Shown: in pieces, positions 27,650 through 35,064 of the stretch | Numbering within the stretch: the first letter of the stretch is position 1 | How the letters are laid out: each line of letters starts with the position of its first letter | Assembly: GCF_001273845.1 (NCBI RefSeq) | Contig: NZ_JHBW01000087.1 | Location: 124,001 to 188,000 of the forward strand | Source of the DNA: Leucobacter musarum subsp. musarum | GTDB taxonomy: Bacteria; Actinomycetota; Actinomycetes; Actinomycetales; Microbacteriaceae | Direction of reading: 5' to 3' | Length of the DNA: 64,000 nt | Notes under the pieces: generated by a model | Database searches by the model: none | What the model was told of the DNA's origin: nothing | The model's input: the letters and a program-made list of their open reading frames with translations, nothing else | Program-made: the position numbers and the translations under genes

Positions 27650-28279
27650 CTACTTGAGGACGTAGATGACGATGAAGAGGATGATCCACACGATGTCGAC
27701 GAAGTGCCAGTAGTACGACACCACGACAGCAGTGGTCTCTTCTTTGTGCGTAAAGTTCTTGACCGCGTAGATGCGACCAATGACCAGCAGGAATGCGACC
27801 AGACCCAGCGAGACGTGGATGCCGTGGAAGCCGGTGGTCATGTAGAAGGCTGAACCGTAGGGATCAGAAGCGAGGGTGATGCCCTCGGAAACGAACGTCG
27901 CGTACTCGAACGACTGGCCCGCGACGAAGATCGCTCCCATGAAGAACGTGAGGTAGAACCACTCGACGGTGCCCCACTTCTTCGGGCTCGCTCCGGTGGC
28001 GCGCGGCTGCATGCGCTCGGCGGCGAAGACGCCGGCCTGAGCAGTGAACGAAGACGCGACCAGAATCAGCGTGTTGATCAGCGCGAACGTGAAGTTGTGC
28101 TTCTCGGTCTGTTCTGCCCACAGCTCGGGGTTCATTGCGCGCAGCGTGAAGTAGATCGCGAAGAGGCCCGCGAAGAACATGACCTCGCTGCCGAGCCACA
28201 CGATCGTGCCGACGGCGACGATATTCGGTCGCTTCACCGCAGGCACGGCTGACTTGGTATTCATAGTGGTCGTTGTCAC
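27650..28279 (-). CDS. ctaE: Cytochrome c oxidase subunit III
   Basis: Membrane subunit III of the aa3 oxidase. The 209 residues have five hydrophobic segments with the family motifs [15 protein letters not shown] and [14 protein letters not shown] and a C-terminal [14 protein letters not shown]. The GTG at 28279 is preferred because CATAAT lies exactly 6 nt upstream, so the message is probably leaderless. The GGAGG that overlaps this position is too close to act as an RBS. ATG 28264 is the alternative. It heads the ctaE-qcrCAB operon and is divergent from trpD. Confidence 0.95.
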   Translation of the reverse strand: MTTTTMNTKSAVPAVKRPNIVAVGTIVWLGSEVMFFAGLFAIYFTLRAMNPELWAEQTEKHNFTFALINTLILVASSFTAQAGVFAAERMQPRATGASPKKWGTVEWFYLTFFMGAIFVAGQSFEYATFVSEGITLASDPYGSAFYMTTGFHGIHVSLGLVAFLLVIGRIYAVKNFTHKEETTAVVVSYYWHFVDIVWIILFIVIYVLK

Positions 28280-28285
28280 CCCTCC

Positions 28286-28291
28286 ATTATG
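28286..28291 (-). promoter_or_regulatory. -10 element of a leaderless ctaE promoter
   Basis: CATAAT on the minus strand lies 6 nt before the GTG at 28279. It would drive the whole ctaE-qcrC-qcrA-qcrB operon from the start codon itself. Confidence 0.5.
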
Positions 28292-28448
28292 GCTGAAAGT
28301 CAGGTGTGCATTTTCACTCGGACACGGCGCGCCGAACTTTCTGCATCCTTCCCCGGTAGCCTACCGTCTTCCGGGGGCCCTGAAGCGCCTCAAGCGACCC
28401 GCATTCATCCGATGAAGTGGCGCCACGACGCGGTTTTCGGGCCCTCGA

Positions 28449-28454
28449 TAGAAT
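28449..28454 (+). promoter_or_regulatory. -10 element of a leaderless trpD promoter
   Basis: TAGAAT lies exactly 6 nt before the trpD ATG. No RBS is visible in the gap, so a leaderless transcript is predicted. The ctaE promoter faces the other way about 160 bp upstream. Confidence 0.6.
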
Positions 28455-28460
28455 CGAGCC

Positions 28461-29537
28461 ATGATCGACGAACGTACCTGGCCGACTGTACTAACGACAC
28501 TGCTCGAGGGCGACGATCTCAGCGTCTCTCAGGCCGAGTGGGCAATGTCAAGGTTCATGACGGGTGAGGCCAGCGGGGCTCAGATCGGGGCGTTTCTGGT
28601 TGCGCTCCGCTCCAAGGGCGTGACGGTCGATGAGACCATCGGTTTCCGCGACGCCATTCTTGCGGAAGCGCTACCGATTGAGCTTCCGGCAATGTCGCTG
28701 GACATTGTGGGCACCGGTGGCGATCGTTTCGGCACCGTCAATATCTCGACCATGGCGTCGATCACCGCGGCGGCCGCTGGTGCGCCGGTCGTCAAGCACG
28801 GCAACCGTGCAGCGAGCAGTCTGTCGGGGGCGTCCGATGTGCTGAGCGCACTCGGCATCTATCTCGGTCTTGACGCACGGCAGTTGGTGACCGCATTCGA
28901 AGAGTCCGGGATCGCGTTCGTGCACGCCGCGCGATTCCTCCCCGGTTTCCGTCACGTGGCCGAAGCACGCAAAGATCTCGGCATCTCAACGGTGTTCAAC
29001 TTCCTCGGGCCGCTGTGCAATCCGGTGCGCCCAGAGGCGTCGGCAGTCGGCGTCGCGGATCTCGACCGAGTCCCGATTTTCGTCGGTGTGTTCCGCCTTC
29101 GCGGTGCCTCCGCGCTGGTCTTCCGTGGAGATGATGGCCTCGACGAGCTCACGACTACCGGTCACTCCCGACTGTGGGAGGTCAGTCGAGGCGGGCTCAC
29201 CGAGCACGACATCGACCCGAGAGATCTGGGGATCCCGCGCGCGCAGATCAGCGACTTGGTCGGCGGCACCCCGGAGGAGAACGCCGAGGTCGTGCGCCGC
29301 GTTCTCGCGGGCGAGACCGGCCCGGTTCGCGACATCGTGCTGCTAAATGCGGCGGCAGGCCTTGTCGCCTTCGACTTGGCCCAGAACCCCGAGTCGGTCG
29401 AGCGAGCACTGCTCGATCGCCTCGCGGAGAAACTGCAGGTCGCCGCTGACGCCATCGATTCCGGACGAGCTGCGGCGAAGCTCGCAGCATGGGCCGGGGC
29501 GACTTCGGCGGCTGGCGCTACTCCGGTTTCCCAGTAG
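28461..29537 (+). CDS. trpD: Anthranilate phosphoribosyltransferase
   Basis: Second step of tryptophan synthesis, joining anthranilate to PRPP. The 358 residues contain DIVGTGGDRFGTVNIST (PRPP-binding glycines), VVKHGNRAASSLSGASDVL, FARFLPGFRHV-like HAARFLPGFRHV and GIRTVFN-like GISTVFNFLGPL. A phosphate-binding loop follows. It is a single gene rather than part of a trp operon, and trpF lies separately at 37.1 kb. The leaderless start is supported by the -10 hexamer. It overlaps the M23 peptidase gene tail to tail by 20 bp. Confidence 0.96.
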   Translation: MIDERTWPTVLTTLLEGDDLSVSQAEWAMSRFMTGEASGAQIGAFLVALRSKGVTVDETIGFRDAILAEALPIELPAMSLDIVGTGGDRFGTVNISTMASITAAAAGAPVVKHGNRAASSLSGASDVLSALGIYLGLDARQLVTAFEESGIAFVHAARFLPGFRHVAEARKDLGISTVFNFLGPLCNPVRPEASAVGVADLDRVPIFVGVFRLRGASALVFRGDDGLDELTTTGHSRLWEVSRGGLTEHDIDPRDLGIPRAQISDLVGGTPEENAEVVRRVLAGETGPVRDIVLLNAAAGLVAFDLAQNPESVERALLDRLAEKLQVAADAIDSGRAAAKLAAWAGATSAAGATPVSQ

Positions 29538-30369
29538 TTGCTGGCTCGGTTGTTGCCGTGGCACTCTGCGTCGACCGAGCGGGAGCGTCGCGGTCGAGCC
29601 GGTAGTACTTCGCAAGGAACGGCATCGGATCGATGGGTTTGTCGTTCACGCGGAGTGCGAGGTGGAGGTGTGCGCCGAAGGCGATTCCCGTCGCGCCGAC
29701 TTTGCCGGCGGGATCGCCCATCTTGATGGTGTCTCCCACCTTCCACGTGTGCGAGTCGTTCTGCATGTGGCAGTAGCGGCTGGTCACCTCTTGGCCGTCG
29801 ATCTCGTGCTCGAGCTTCAGGCCGAACCCGCAGCCGTCGGTGGCGTAGCCCGCCTCGAGTACCGTTCCATCGGCGATGGCGAGTACGGGTGTGCCAGCGC
29901 CCGCCCCGAAGTCTTGCGCGTCATGAAACTGCGCGACGGGTGCGGTGCGATACCCGAACGTGTCCGTCAGCGGAACCGGTGACGCGAAAGGATAGTTGAC
30001 CAGGGAGCGTGCGCGGAACTCGTATCCGATCGTTGAGGGCTCGTCCGTGTCGACGATTGCGACTTCCGTGAGCGTCGAAGGCACGTCGTTACCTGTGACT
30101 TCCGAGAAGAGCTTCTGCTGTGCGGCAGGCGTTTCGAGCGCGTTCGACTGCTGCACCAGCGGCAGTGCGAGCGTGCCCACGAGTGCGCAGACGCTGATAC
30201 CTGCGGCAAGTCGTGCGATGCGATGACGCGGCCGAGGCACAGGGGAATCTGCCAGTGGGGCATCGTCGGGCACGTGGGCGACGCGCGGGCTGACTACGGA
30301 GTCGCCAGGACCGAGCGTCGTGCCGGACGTACCAACGTGCTGCGCCGGGCGAGGTTCAGGATCGGTCAT
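29518..30369 (-). CDS. M23-family metallopeptidase (LytM domain)
   Basis: A 283-residue membrane-anchored peptidase likely to cut peptidoglycan peptides or regulate such enzymes. A Pro-rich cytoplasmic start is followed by a membrane segment at about residues 51-72 (ARLAAGISVCALVGTLAL). The C-terminal M23 domain retains the zinc-site pattern: HDAQDFG (His-x-x-x-Asp) near residue 146 and GAHLHLAL (His-x-His) near residue 234, plus RYCHM. Catalytic function is therefore plausible. The 3' end overlaps trpD by 20 bp. An 11-bp inverted repeat lies directly upstream. Confidence 0.9.
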   Translation of the reverse strand: MTDPEPRPAQHVGTSGTTLGPGDSVVSPRVAHVPDDAPLADSPVPRPRHRIARLAAGISVCALVGTLALPLVQQSNALETPAAQQKLFSEVTGNDVPSTLTEVAIVDTDEPSTIGYEFRARSLVNYPFASPVPLTDTFGYRTAPVAQFHDAQDFGAGAGTPVLAIADGTVLEAGYATDGCGFGLKLEHEIDGQEVTSRYCHMQNDSHTWKVGDTIKMGDPAGKVGATGIAFGAHLHLALRVNDKPIDPMPFLAKYYRLDRDAPARSTQSATATTEPATTGKPE

Positions 30370-30374
30370 GCGGG

Positions 30375-30415
30375 CTTTCGGGTTGGGATCGGGGTGCTGA
30401 TCTTCAACCCGAAAG
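30375..30415. repeat. 11-bp inverted repeat upstream of the M23 peptidase
   Basis: CTTTCGGGTTG at 30375-30385 is the perfect reverse complement of CAACCCGAAAG at 30405-30415. The repeat starts 5 nt before the peptidase ATG. It could form a stem in the 5' UTR or serve as a protein site. Confidence 0.6.
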
Positions 30416-30451
30416 ATAACGTTCAGGTTACAAGATCTGGTGACCTCGTGC

Positions 30452-30482
30452 CAGGTCGGGGCGGAAAACCCGCCCCGACCTG
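30452..30482. terminator. Terminator of the GH106/LPXTG operon
   Basis: A 13-bp perfect stem, 30452-30464 with 30470-30482, with core GGTCGGGGCGG and a 5-nt loop. It begins 3 nt after the LPXTG gene stop on the minus strand and would also insulate the M23 gene. Confidence 0.8.
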
Positions 30483-30485
30483 CAG

Positions 30486-31919
30486 TTATGCGGACTCCTC
30501 GAGTCTGCGCATGTGCCGTCGCCGTACGAAGACCAGAGCTCCCACCGCGATGAGGACCGCGCCCAGAAGTGCCGTTGCCGCGACCGTGCCGCCGGTAATG
30601 GGGAGTGTCCCGTGATCGTCGCTTCCCGATCCACGCCCGTCGCTGCTACCGTCCGCACCGCGTGAGCCGGCTCCGGCGGCGTTCGAACTCGCCGCGGCGC
30701 TAGCGTCGCTGGCGGCAGTCGCGGCTCCCGCTGAGCCGGATCCGCCGTCGACTGCAGCGTCGGCATCGGCGGTGGCGTTGGCCGAGTCGGCGTCTGAACC
30801 GGCGTCCGCAGCACCCGAGGTCGACGGAGCGACCGGGGGAGATGAGACGACCCCGATGTACGGGACGCTGGTGGCCGCATGTGCAAAGACCCAGGCGGAC
30901 ACTGTCGCGCCGGCGTGTGCATCAGTGAGTGCGAGTTCCGTGCTCGCGTGCTCGAGGGCGACGGCGCTCCAACGGTGCGAGATCGAGTCGGGCGCCGCGG
31001 CAAACTCCGGGTCGATGACGGTGAGCACCGCTCCGACTCGGGCATCGCCTGACAGCGTTGGCGCGGCGGCTTCGAGGGTGGCTTCGGGGCCGGTTCCGAG
31101 TTCGAGGTCGCCGAAATCGATGTGATCCTGGGAGAAGATGAGCGCGTCGGTCGTCGACGGTGCGAAGTCACTGCCGCGGGCTGCCACCCAAGGTACATAC
31201 CCTCCGGAAGGAATCCGGGGAATGGTCACGGTGCCATCCGCGTCGGCAAAGACGCGGGCCGAAGTCACAGAGGCACCCGCTGCATCGATGCCGCGCAACT
31301 GTGCGGCCGCGTCATCGAGGTCGATGAGGGTGTCATCGCCTTCGACGACGCGCAGCACCGCTTCGCCTCCGAGTCGTGTGAGGCTGACATCAGCGAATGC
31401 ACCATCGTTCGTTGCTCCGTCTGCAATCGTGAACTCTGGAGAATCGTCGGAGTAGTCAGCGTTGCCGCCAAGTGACTCACCCAGCGCGAACCGGGCGTTC
31501 GAGACATCGGTGGCGAAATTCAGGGTGTACGCGCCGTCGGGCAGGAACCCGAGCTGCCAGGCCCCGCTGGCGTCGGATTCGGTTTCCTGCTCGAACACGT
31601 ACGCCCCGACTCCGTCATCCCATCGGTAGGCGGATACCTCGACGCGATCGAGCACCGTATCACCCTCACGGACGATTCCGCCGATGGTGGCATCAACCGC
31701 GTGGGCGGCTGGCGAACTCCACGGGAGTGCGATGCCAGCCAGCGCGAGACCGACGACCACGGCGGTGCCGACGAGCCGGTTCGATCCGGCACCCGAACTG
31801 TGCATCGCCCGCCGTGGTCCCGACGCCGCCGCGAGGCGGCCGATGACGTGGTCGATGCGGGGCGCTGTGCGGGAGAGTGACATCGTGCGCTTTCTGTTGA
31901 TGAACTGAATGAGATGCAT
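30486..31919 (-). CDS. LPXTG-anchored cell-wall protein
   Basis: Secreted protein anchored to peptidoglycan by a class of sortase that recognises LPXTG. The C terminus carries LPITG, a hydrophobic helix and a basic tail (RRRHMRR), and is preceded by an Ala/Ser/Gly/Asp-rich wall-spanning linker. The N-terminal signal peptide ends at about SPAAHA. The ectodomain begins with a beta-rich segment resembling a carboxypeptidase-regulatory or SpaA-like repeat (IGGIVREGDTVLDRVEVSAYRW), with related stretches later. The start is uncertain: ATG 31919 lies 2 nt after the GH106 stop, and ATGs at 31883 and 31805 would shorten the leader. No sortase gene is in the window. The partner gene is the GH106-like enzyme. 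Confidence 0.85.
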   Translation of the reverse strand: MHLIQFINRKRTMSLSRTAPRIDHVIGRLAAASGPRRAMHSSGAGSNRLVGTAVVVGLALAGIALPWSSPAAHAVDATIGGIVREGDTVLDRVEVSAYRWDDGVGAYVFEQETESDASGAWQLGFLPDGAYTLNFATDVSNARFALGESLGGNADYSDDSPEFTIADGATNDGAFADVSLTRLGGEAVLRVVEGDDTLIDLDDAAAQLRGIDAAGASVTSARVFADADGTVTIPRIPSGGYVPWVAARGSDFAPSTTDALIFSQDHIDFGDLELGTGPEATLEAAAPTLSGDARVGAVLTVIDPEFAAAPDSISHRWSAVALEHASTELALTDAHAGATVSAWVFAHAATSVPYIGVVSSPPVAPSTSGAADAGSDADSANATADADAAVDGGSGSAGAATAASDASAAASSNAAGAGSRGADGSSDGRGSGSDDHGTLPITGGTVAATALLGAVLIAVGALVFVRRRHMRRLEESA

Positions 31920-31921
31920 GA

Positions 31922-34900
31922 TCAGGCCACCCGCGCCTTTCCGAAGGGGACCACGGACACCGGGCCGATGAGCCCGTACGACTGGCTGGCGATGGAGCCG
32001 TACACCGCGGGGTTGACTACACGCAGGCGATTGATGAGCGGAGAGGCGACTTCGATGCGAAGCGTGTTGCGACCCGAACGTACATACTCCGAGATGTCGA
32101 GCTCGGTGTCCGTGAGGTCAACGTGGGCGACTGGTGCGCTGTTGACCCAGACCTTAAACGTGTCGAGCACCTGACCGAGTGAGAGTCGGACGCCACCGGT
32201 TCCTGCGCGCCACGCCCCGTCGAGGGTAAACGTGGTGCGATAGGTGCCGACGCCTGCAGTGTCCGCGAACCCGAGATCTTTCCAGGCGCCGAGCGGCGTC
32301 GAATCGATCTGCGTCGTCGAACGCTCCGTACTCACCCCGTCCCCGCCGGGATGCCAATCTTCAAGCGCGAGCGACCAGTCGTTGAGCGCAATGGGGTCGG
32401 GAAGGGCGGGGACGAGTGTGCGCTTCTCTCTGCCATCCGCAAACGCGACCGTGTGGGTTCCGTGTTGCGTGGAATGCAAGACAACCGTTCCGTCGCGTTC
32501 GACGGCAATGGCGTCACCTGTTGTGGCTGTGACCACAGCTCGGGGTGTGACGGTTCCGGCCCAGCCTTCCGGCGCGAGCACGACCACGGTGGACTGCGCA
32601 GGGTTCAGACGAATAGTGAGTGAGACCGTGGCACCGTCGCGGGTGTAGCGCGCGATCGGTCGCACCTCCCCGGTCCACGAGTCGAGTTCGTACGGCACGT
32701 GCGACTCGGAGCGGGCGGTGAGTGCAACCTCCTGTTCAATGCGCACAAGCTTGTCTTTTGCGGGGTTGTGTTTCGCGTTCACGAGGTAGAAGTAGTCCAC
32801 TCCATCAGCGACGCGGTGGATGTGTTTGAGGTTTGAGAACGCATAGCTGGCGGTGCGCTGCACGCCGAGCGCAGCGAGCGCAACGGGGATGTCGTCGTTG
32901 CCAGCAGCCGACGCCACATTGGGCAGCGCGTGCAGCGCGGCGATGATCTCGGCCACCCGTTGGTTCGTCGCCGCGTCGCGGTAGCCTGTCGACGCCGGCT
33001 TGCTCCAGTCACCGAAGAACACCAGCGGAAGCCCGCCCTGCGCGAGTTCCAGCAGGCGTTCGCCGGCTCGCACCGACATCGTCGCCTCGTTGCCGCGGAA
33101 CCGGTCGATGTCGAGAATCAGGGCCCGATAGTTTCCACCGTCGGGAGCGAAGCGACCGCCGGCAAGCACTGATGCCTCCTGGAAGAGGCCGGATTCGTTC
33201 AGGAATCCGTGCGTCCAGCCAATCGGTATTCCCGAGGCGGTTGCCCACGGCGCGCCGATGCCGGTTTGCGCCCAGCCCTTTTGGCGATAGAACGCGATGT
33301 CGTATTCGGCGCGCCCCTGACGCAGTACCCACTGCGTCCGTGCGATCGCTGCCGCGACGCGATCGAGATGCCCCCACACCGGGGTGCGGGGTCCCCAGGC
33401 CTCCGAATAGCCAACGCCTCCGTTATACGGGGAGAACGCTGCGAAACCCGGCCATCCGGCACCCGGTGCCGCCGCATACGGGAACCCGTGCAGGACGGTC
33501 TGATTGACGCCTCCGCAGAAGGTTTCGGCCAGTGTGAACAGCACCTCATTACGCCAGGTCGTGAGGTATGCCTTATTGAGGTATGCGGAGGATTCGCAAC
33601 TGAGCAGCGTGCGTCCGGCGATGTCGCGGCCGCTCGCGAGCACTCGGTAGTCGTCGATGTTCTTCGCCCCGAGTGACTCGGTCTCAGGAATGTCGACGAT
33701 GCCGGCCTGCTCGAGCGAATCCTGCTCGAGGCCGTACGCCTGCACCCGGTACTCGAGGCCGTATGAGTGCGCCCAATCGCGAAGCGGGATCAGATGGTGT
33801 TCCGAGTACAGCTCGCTCATGACTTGGTTGTAGTCGTCGCGCACCCGGGTCGTCACGATGTCGTCGAAATCGTACTGGTACTTCTCCTTGGTCTCGACGA
33901 TGGCGGCGAGGAATGGCAGGATGTCGTAGCTCATGCGGGTCTGGAACTCGGCGGCGATCGCCGGAGTCCACAGGGTGGCGTGCGTCTCGATTTCGAGAGA
34001 GTCTTCGAAGAACGTGCCCCCCACCGAACCGAGGAGTTCGATGATGCGCGGGGTCAGCAGATTCGTCTTCCAGTAGTCGATGAGCGTCTGGGCGCCCGCC
34101 GCACTGAAGTGATCGACGACATAAGACGTCGGGTTCGTGTGATCGCCGCCTTCGGGGCGTTGACCGCTGCCGCGCTCCCAATAGGTGAGCAGTACCCAGT
34201 TGCCGCCCGTGCCGGGTGCCGTCCACGAGAGCGTCTCGCCGGAAGCCTGGGCGGTGAGATCGATGAAACTGCCCCGCTTGAGCACCGTCGGCTTGTTGGT
34301 CACGACGGTGACGATTTCGAACGCATGCACTGCGATCAAGTGGCGCTCTGTCACGCCGGTATCCGGTGGAGTGATCGGTTCGGGCAGTGCGCCGCTGAAC
34401 TCGGCGCCCGGTGCGAGGGTTACGCTGCCGTGCGCGAGCTCCTTGATCGCGGCCGCAGATTGCGGTGTGATGTTCGGCGTCGCCGCCGGCCATGACGGTC
34501 CGAGTGTGATATCGATCTCGATGCCTTCTTCGGCCGCGGTCTGCAACGCGCGTTCGACGGCGGCGACCCAGTGCTCGCCGCCCCAGCCATACGTGTCGAG
34601 ATCGAGCCCGCCCTTGACGCTGTGGTGCACGTCAGAGATCTCCAGGCCGCCGAACCCCGAACGGGCTGCTTGCTGCACCTCTGCAGCGATTTCATCGAGG
34701 TCGACCTGACCATTCGGCCACCACCAGCGGAATCGGGGCGCGGTCGCCGCCGTCGGCGCCGTGAAACCTTCGAGGGTGGGCGTGGCGGCGGCACTATCGC
34801 CCGCGCCCAGGGGCGGCGCGCCCCAGGCAGGGCTCGCGGATGTCGCGGCCGCGACCCCAGCGGCCGTAATCGCCGAGTATCTGAGCAGTTGTCGGCGAGT

Positions 34901-34936
34901 CAGGCCAGACGGCTGCCCGTGGACGGGTGAAGACAT
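31922..34936 (-). CDS. Secreted GH106-like alpha-L-rhamnosidase-type glycoside hydrolase
   Basis: A 1004-residue exported enzyme. The N terminus is a twin-arginine signal (GLTRRQLLRYSAITAAGVAA) ending near SPAWG, so export is by Tat. The mature part begins PRFRWWWPNGQVDLDEI and FGGLEISDV, matching the GH106 family start as I know it (aromatic WWW/NG signature and GG-E motif). Beta-sandwich modules occupy the C-terminal 250 residues. GH106 members hydrolyse terminal alpha-L-rhamnose from plant glycans. Exact substrate is unproven. ATG 34936 is preferred, with AGGGAG upstream. It shares an operon with the LPXTG protein and sits behind a LacI-type operator. Confidence 0.78.
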   Translation of the reverse strand: MSSPVHGQPSGLTRRQLLRYSAITAAGVAAATSASPAWGAPPLGAGDSAAATPTLEGFTAPTAATAPRFRWWWPNGQVDLDEIAAEVQQAARSGFGGLEISDVHHSVKGGLDLDTYGWGGEHWVAAVERALQTAAEEGIEIDITLGPSWPAATPNITPQSAAAIKELAHGSVTLAPGAEFSGALPEPITPPDTGVTERHLIAVHAFEIVTVVTNKPTVLKRGSFIDLTAQASGETLSWTAPGTGGNWVLLTYWERGSGQRPEGGDHTNPTSYVVDHFSAAGAQTLIDYWKTNLLTPRIIELLGSVGGTFFEDSLEIETHATLWTPAIAAEFQTRMSYDILPFLAAIVETKEKYQYDFDDIVTTRVRDDYNQVMSELYSEHHLIPLRDWAHSYGLEYRVQAYGLEQDSLEQAGIVDIPETESLGAKNIDDYRVLASGRDIAGRTLLSCESSAYLNKAYLTTWRNEVLFTLAETFCGGVNQTVLHGFPYAAAPGAGWPGFAAFSPYNGGVGYSEAWGPRTPVWGHLDRVAAAIARTQWVLRQGRAEYDIAFYRQKGWAQTGIGAPWATASGIPIGWTHGFLNESGLFQEASVLAGGRFAPDGGNYRALILDIDRFRGNEATMSVRAGERLLELAQGGLPLVFFGDWSKPASTGYRDAATNQRVAEIIAALHALPNVASAAGNDDIPVALAALGVQRTASYAFSNLKHIHRVADGVDYFYLVNAKHNPAKDKLVRIEQEVALTARSESHVPYELDSWTGEVRPIARYTRDGATVSLTIRLNPAQSTVVVLAPEGWAGTVTPRAVVTATTGDAIAVERDGTVVLHSTQHGTHTVAFADGREKRTLVPALPDPIALNDWSLALEDWHPGGDGVSTERSTTQIDSTPLGAWKDLGFADTAGVGTYRTTFTLDGAWRAGTGGVRLSLGQVLDTFKVWVNSAPVAHVDLTDTELDISEYVRSGRNTLRIEVASPLINRLRVVNPAVYGSIASQSYGLIGPVSVVPFGKARVA

Positions 34937-34992
34937 GCGTGTGCGCTCCCTTGCGACAACGGCGTCAATGCACCTCTGCACTCGCCGTTGAG

Positions 34993-35006
34993 TTGAATCG
35001 TTTCAA
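34993..35006. promoter_or_regulatory. LacI-family-type operator upstream of the GH106 gene
   Basis: TTGAATCGTTTCAA has perfect TTGAA/TTCAA arms around a centre with CG, the pattern of LacI/GalR-family operators in carbohydrate operons. It lies just downstream of the predicted transcription start, where a bound repressor would block elongation. The repressor is not encoded in the window. Confidence 0.65.
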
Positions 35007-35021
35007 AACAGTGCGCCTCCC

Positions 35022-35051
35022 AGCTTAGTGAACGGCCGGAAACGACGTCAA
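35022..35051 (-). promoter_or_regulatory. Promoter of the GH106/LPXTG operon
   Basis: On the minus strand TTGACG (35051-35046) and TAAGCT (35027-35022) are separated by 18 bp, a good sigma-70-type promoter. Transcription would begin near 35015, about 80 nt before the GH106 ATG, and pass over the palindromic operator. Confidence 0.7.
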
Positions 35052-35064
35052 CGTTTCGGGGGAG

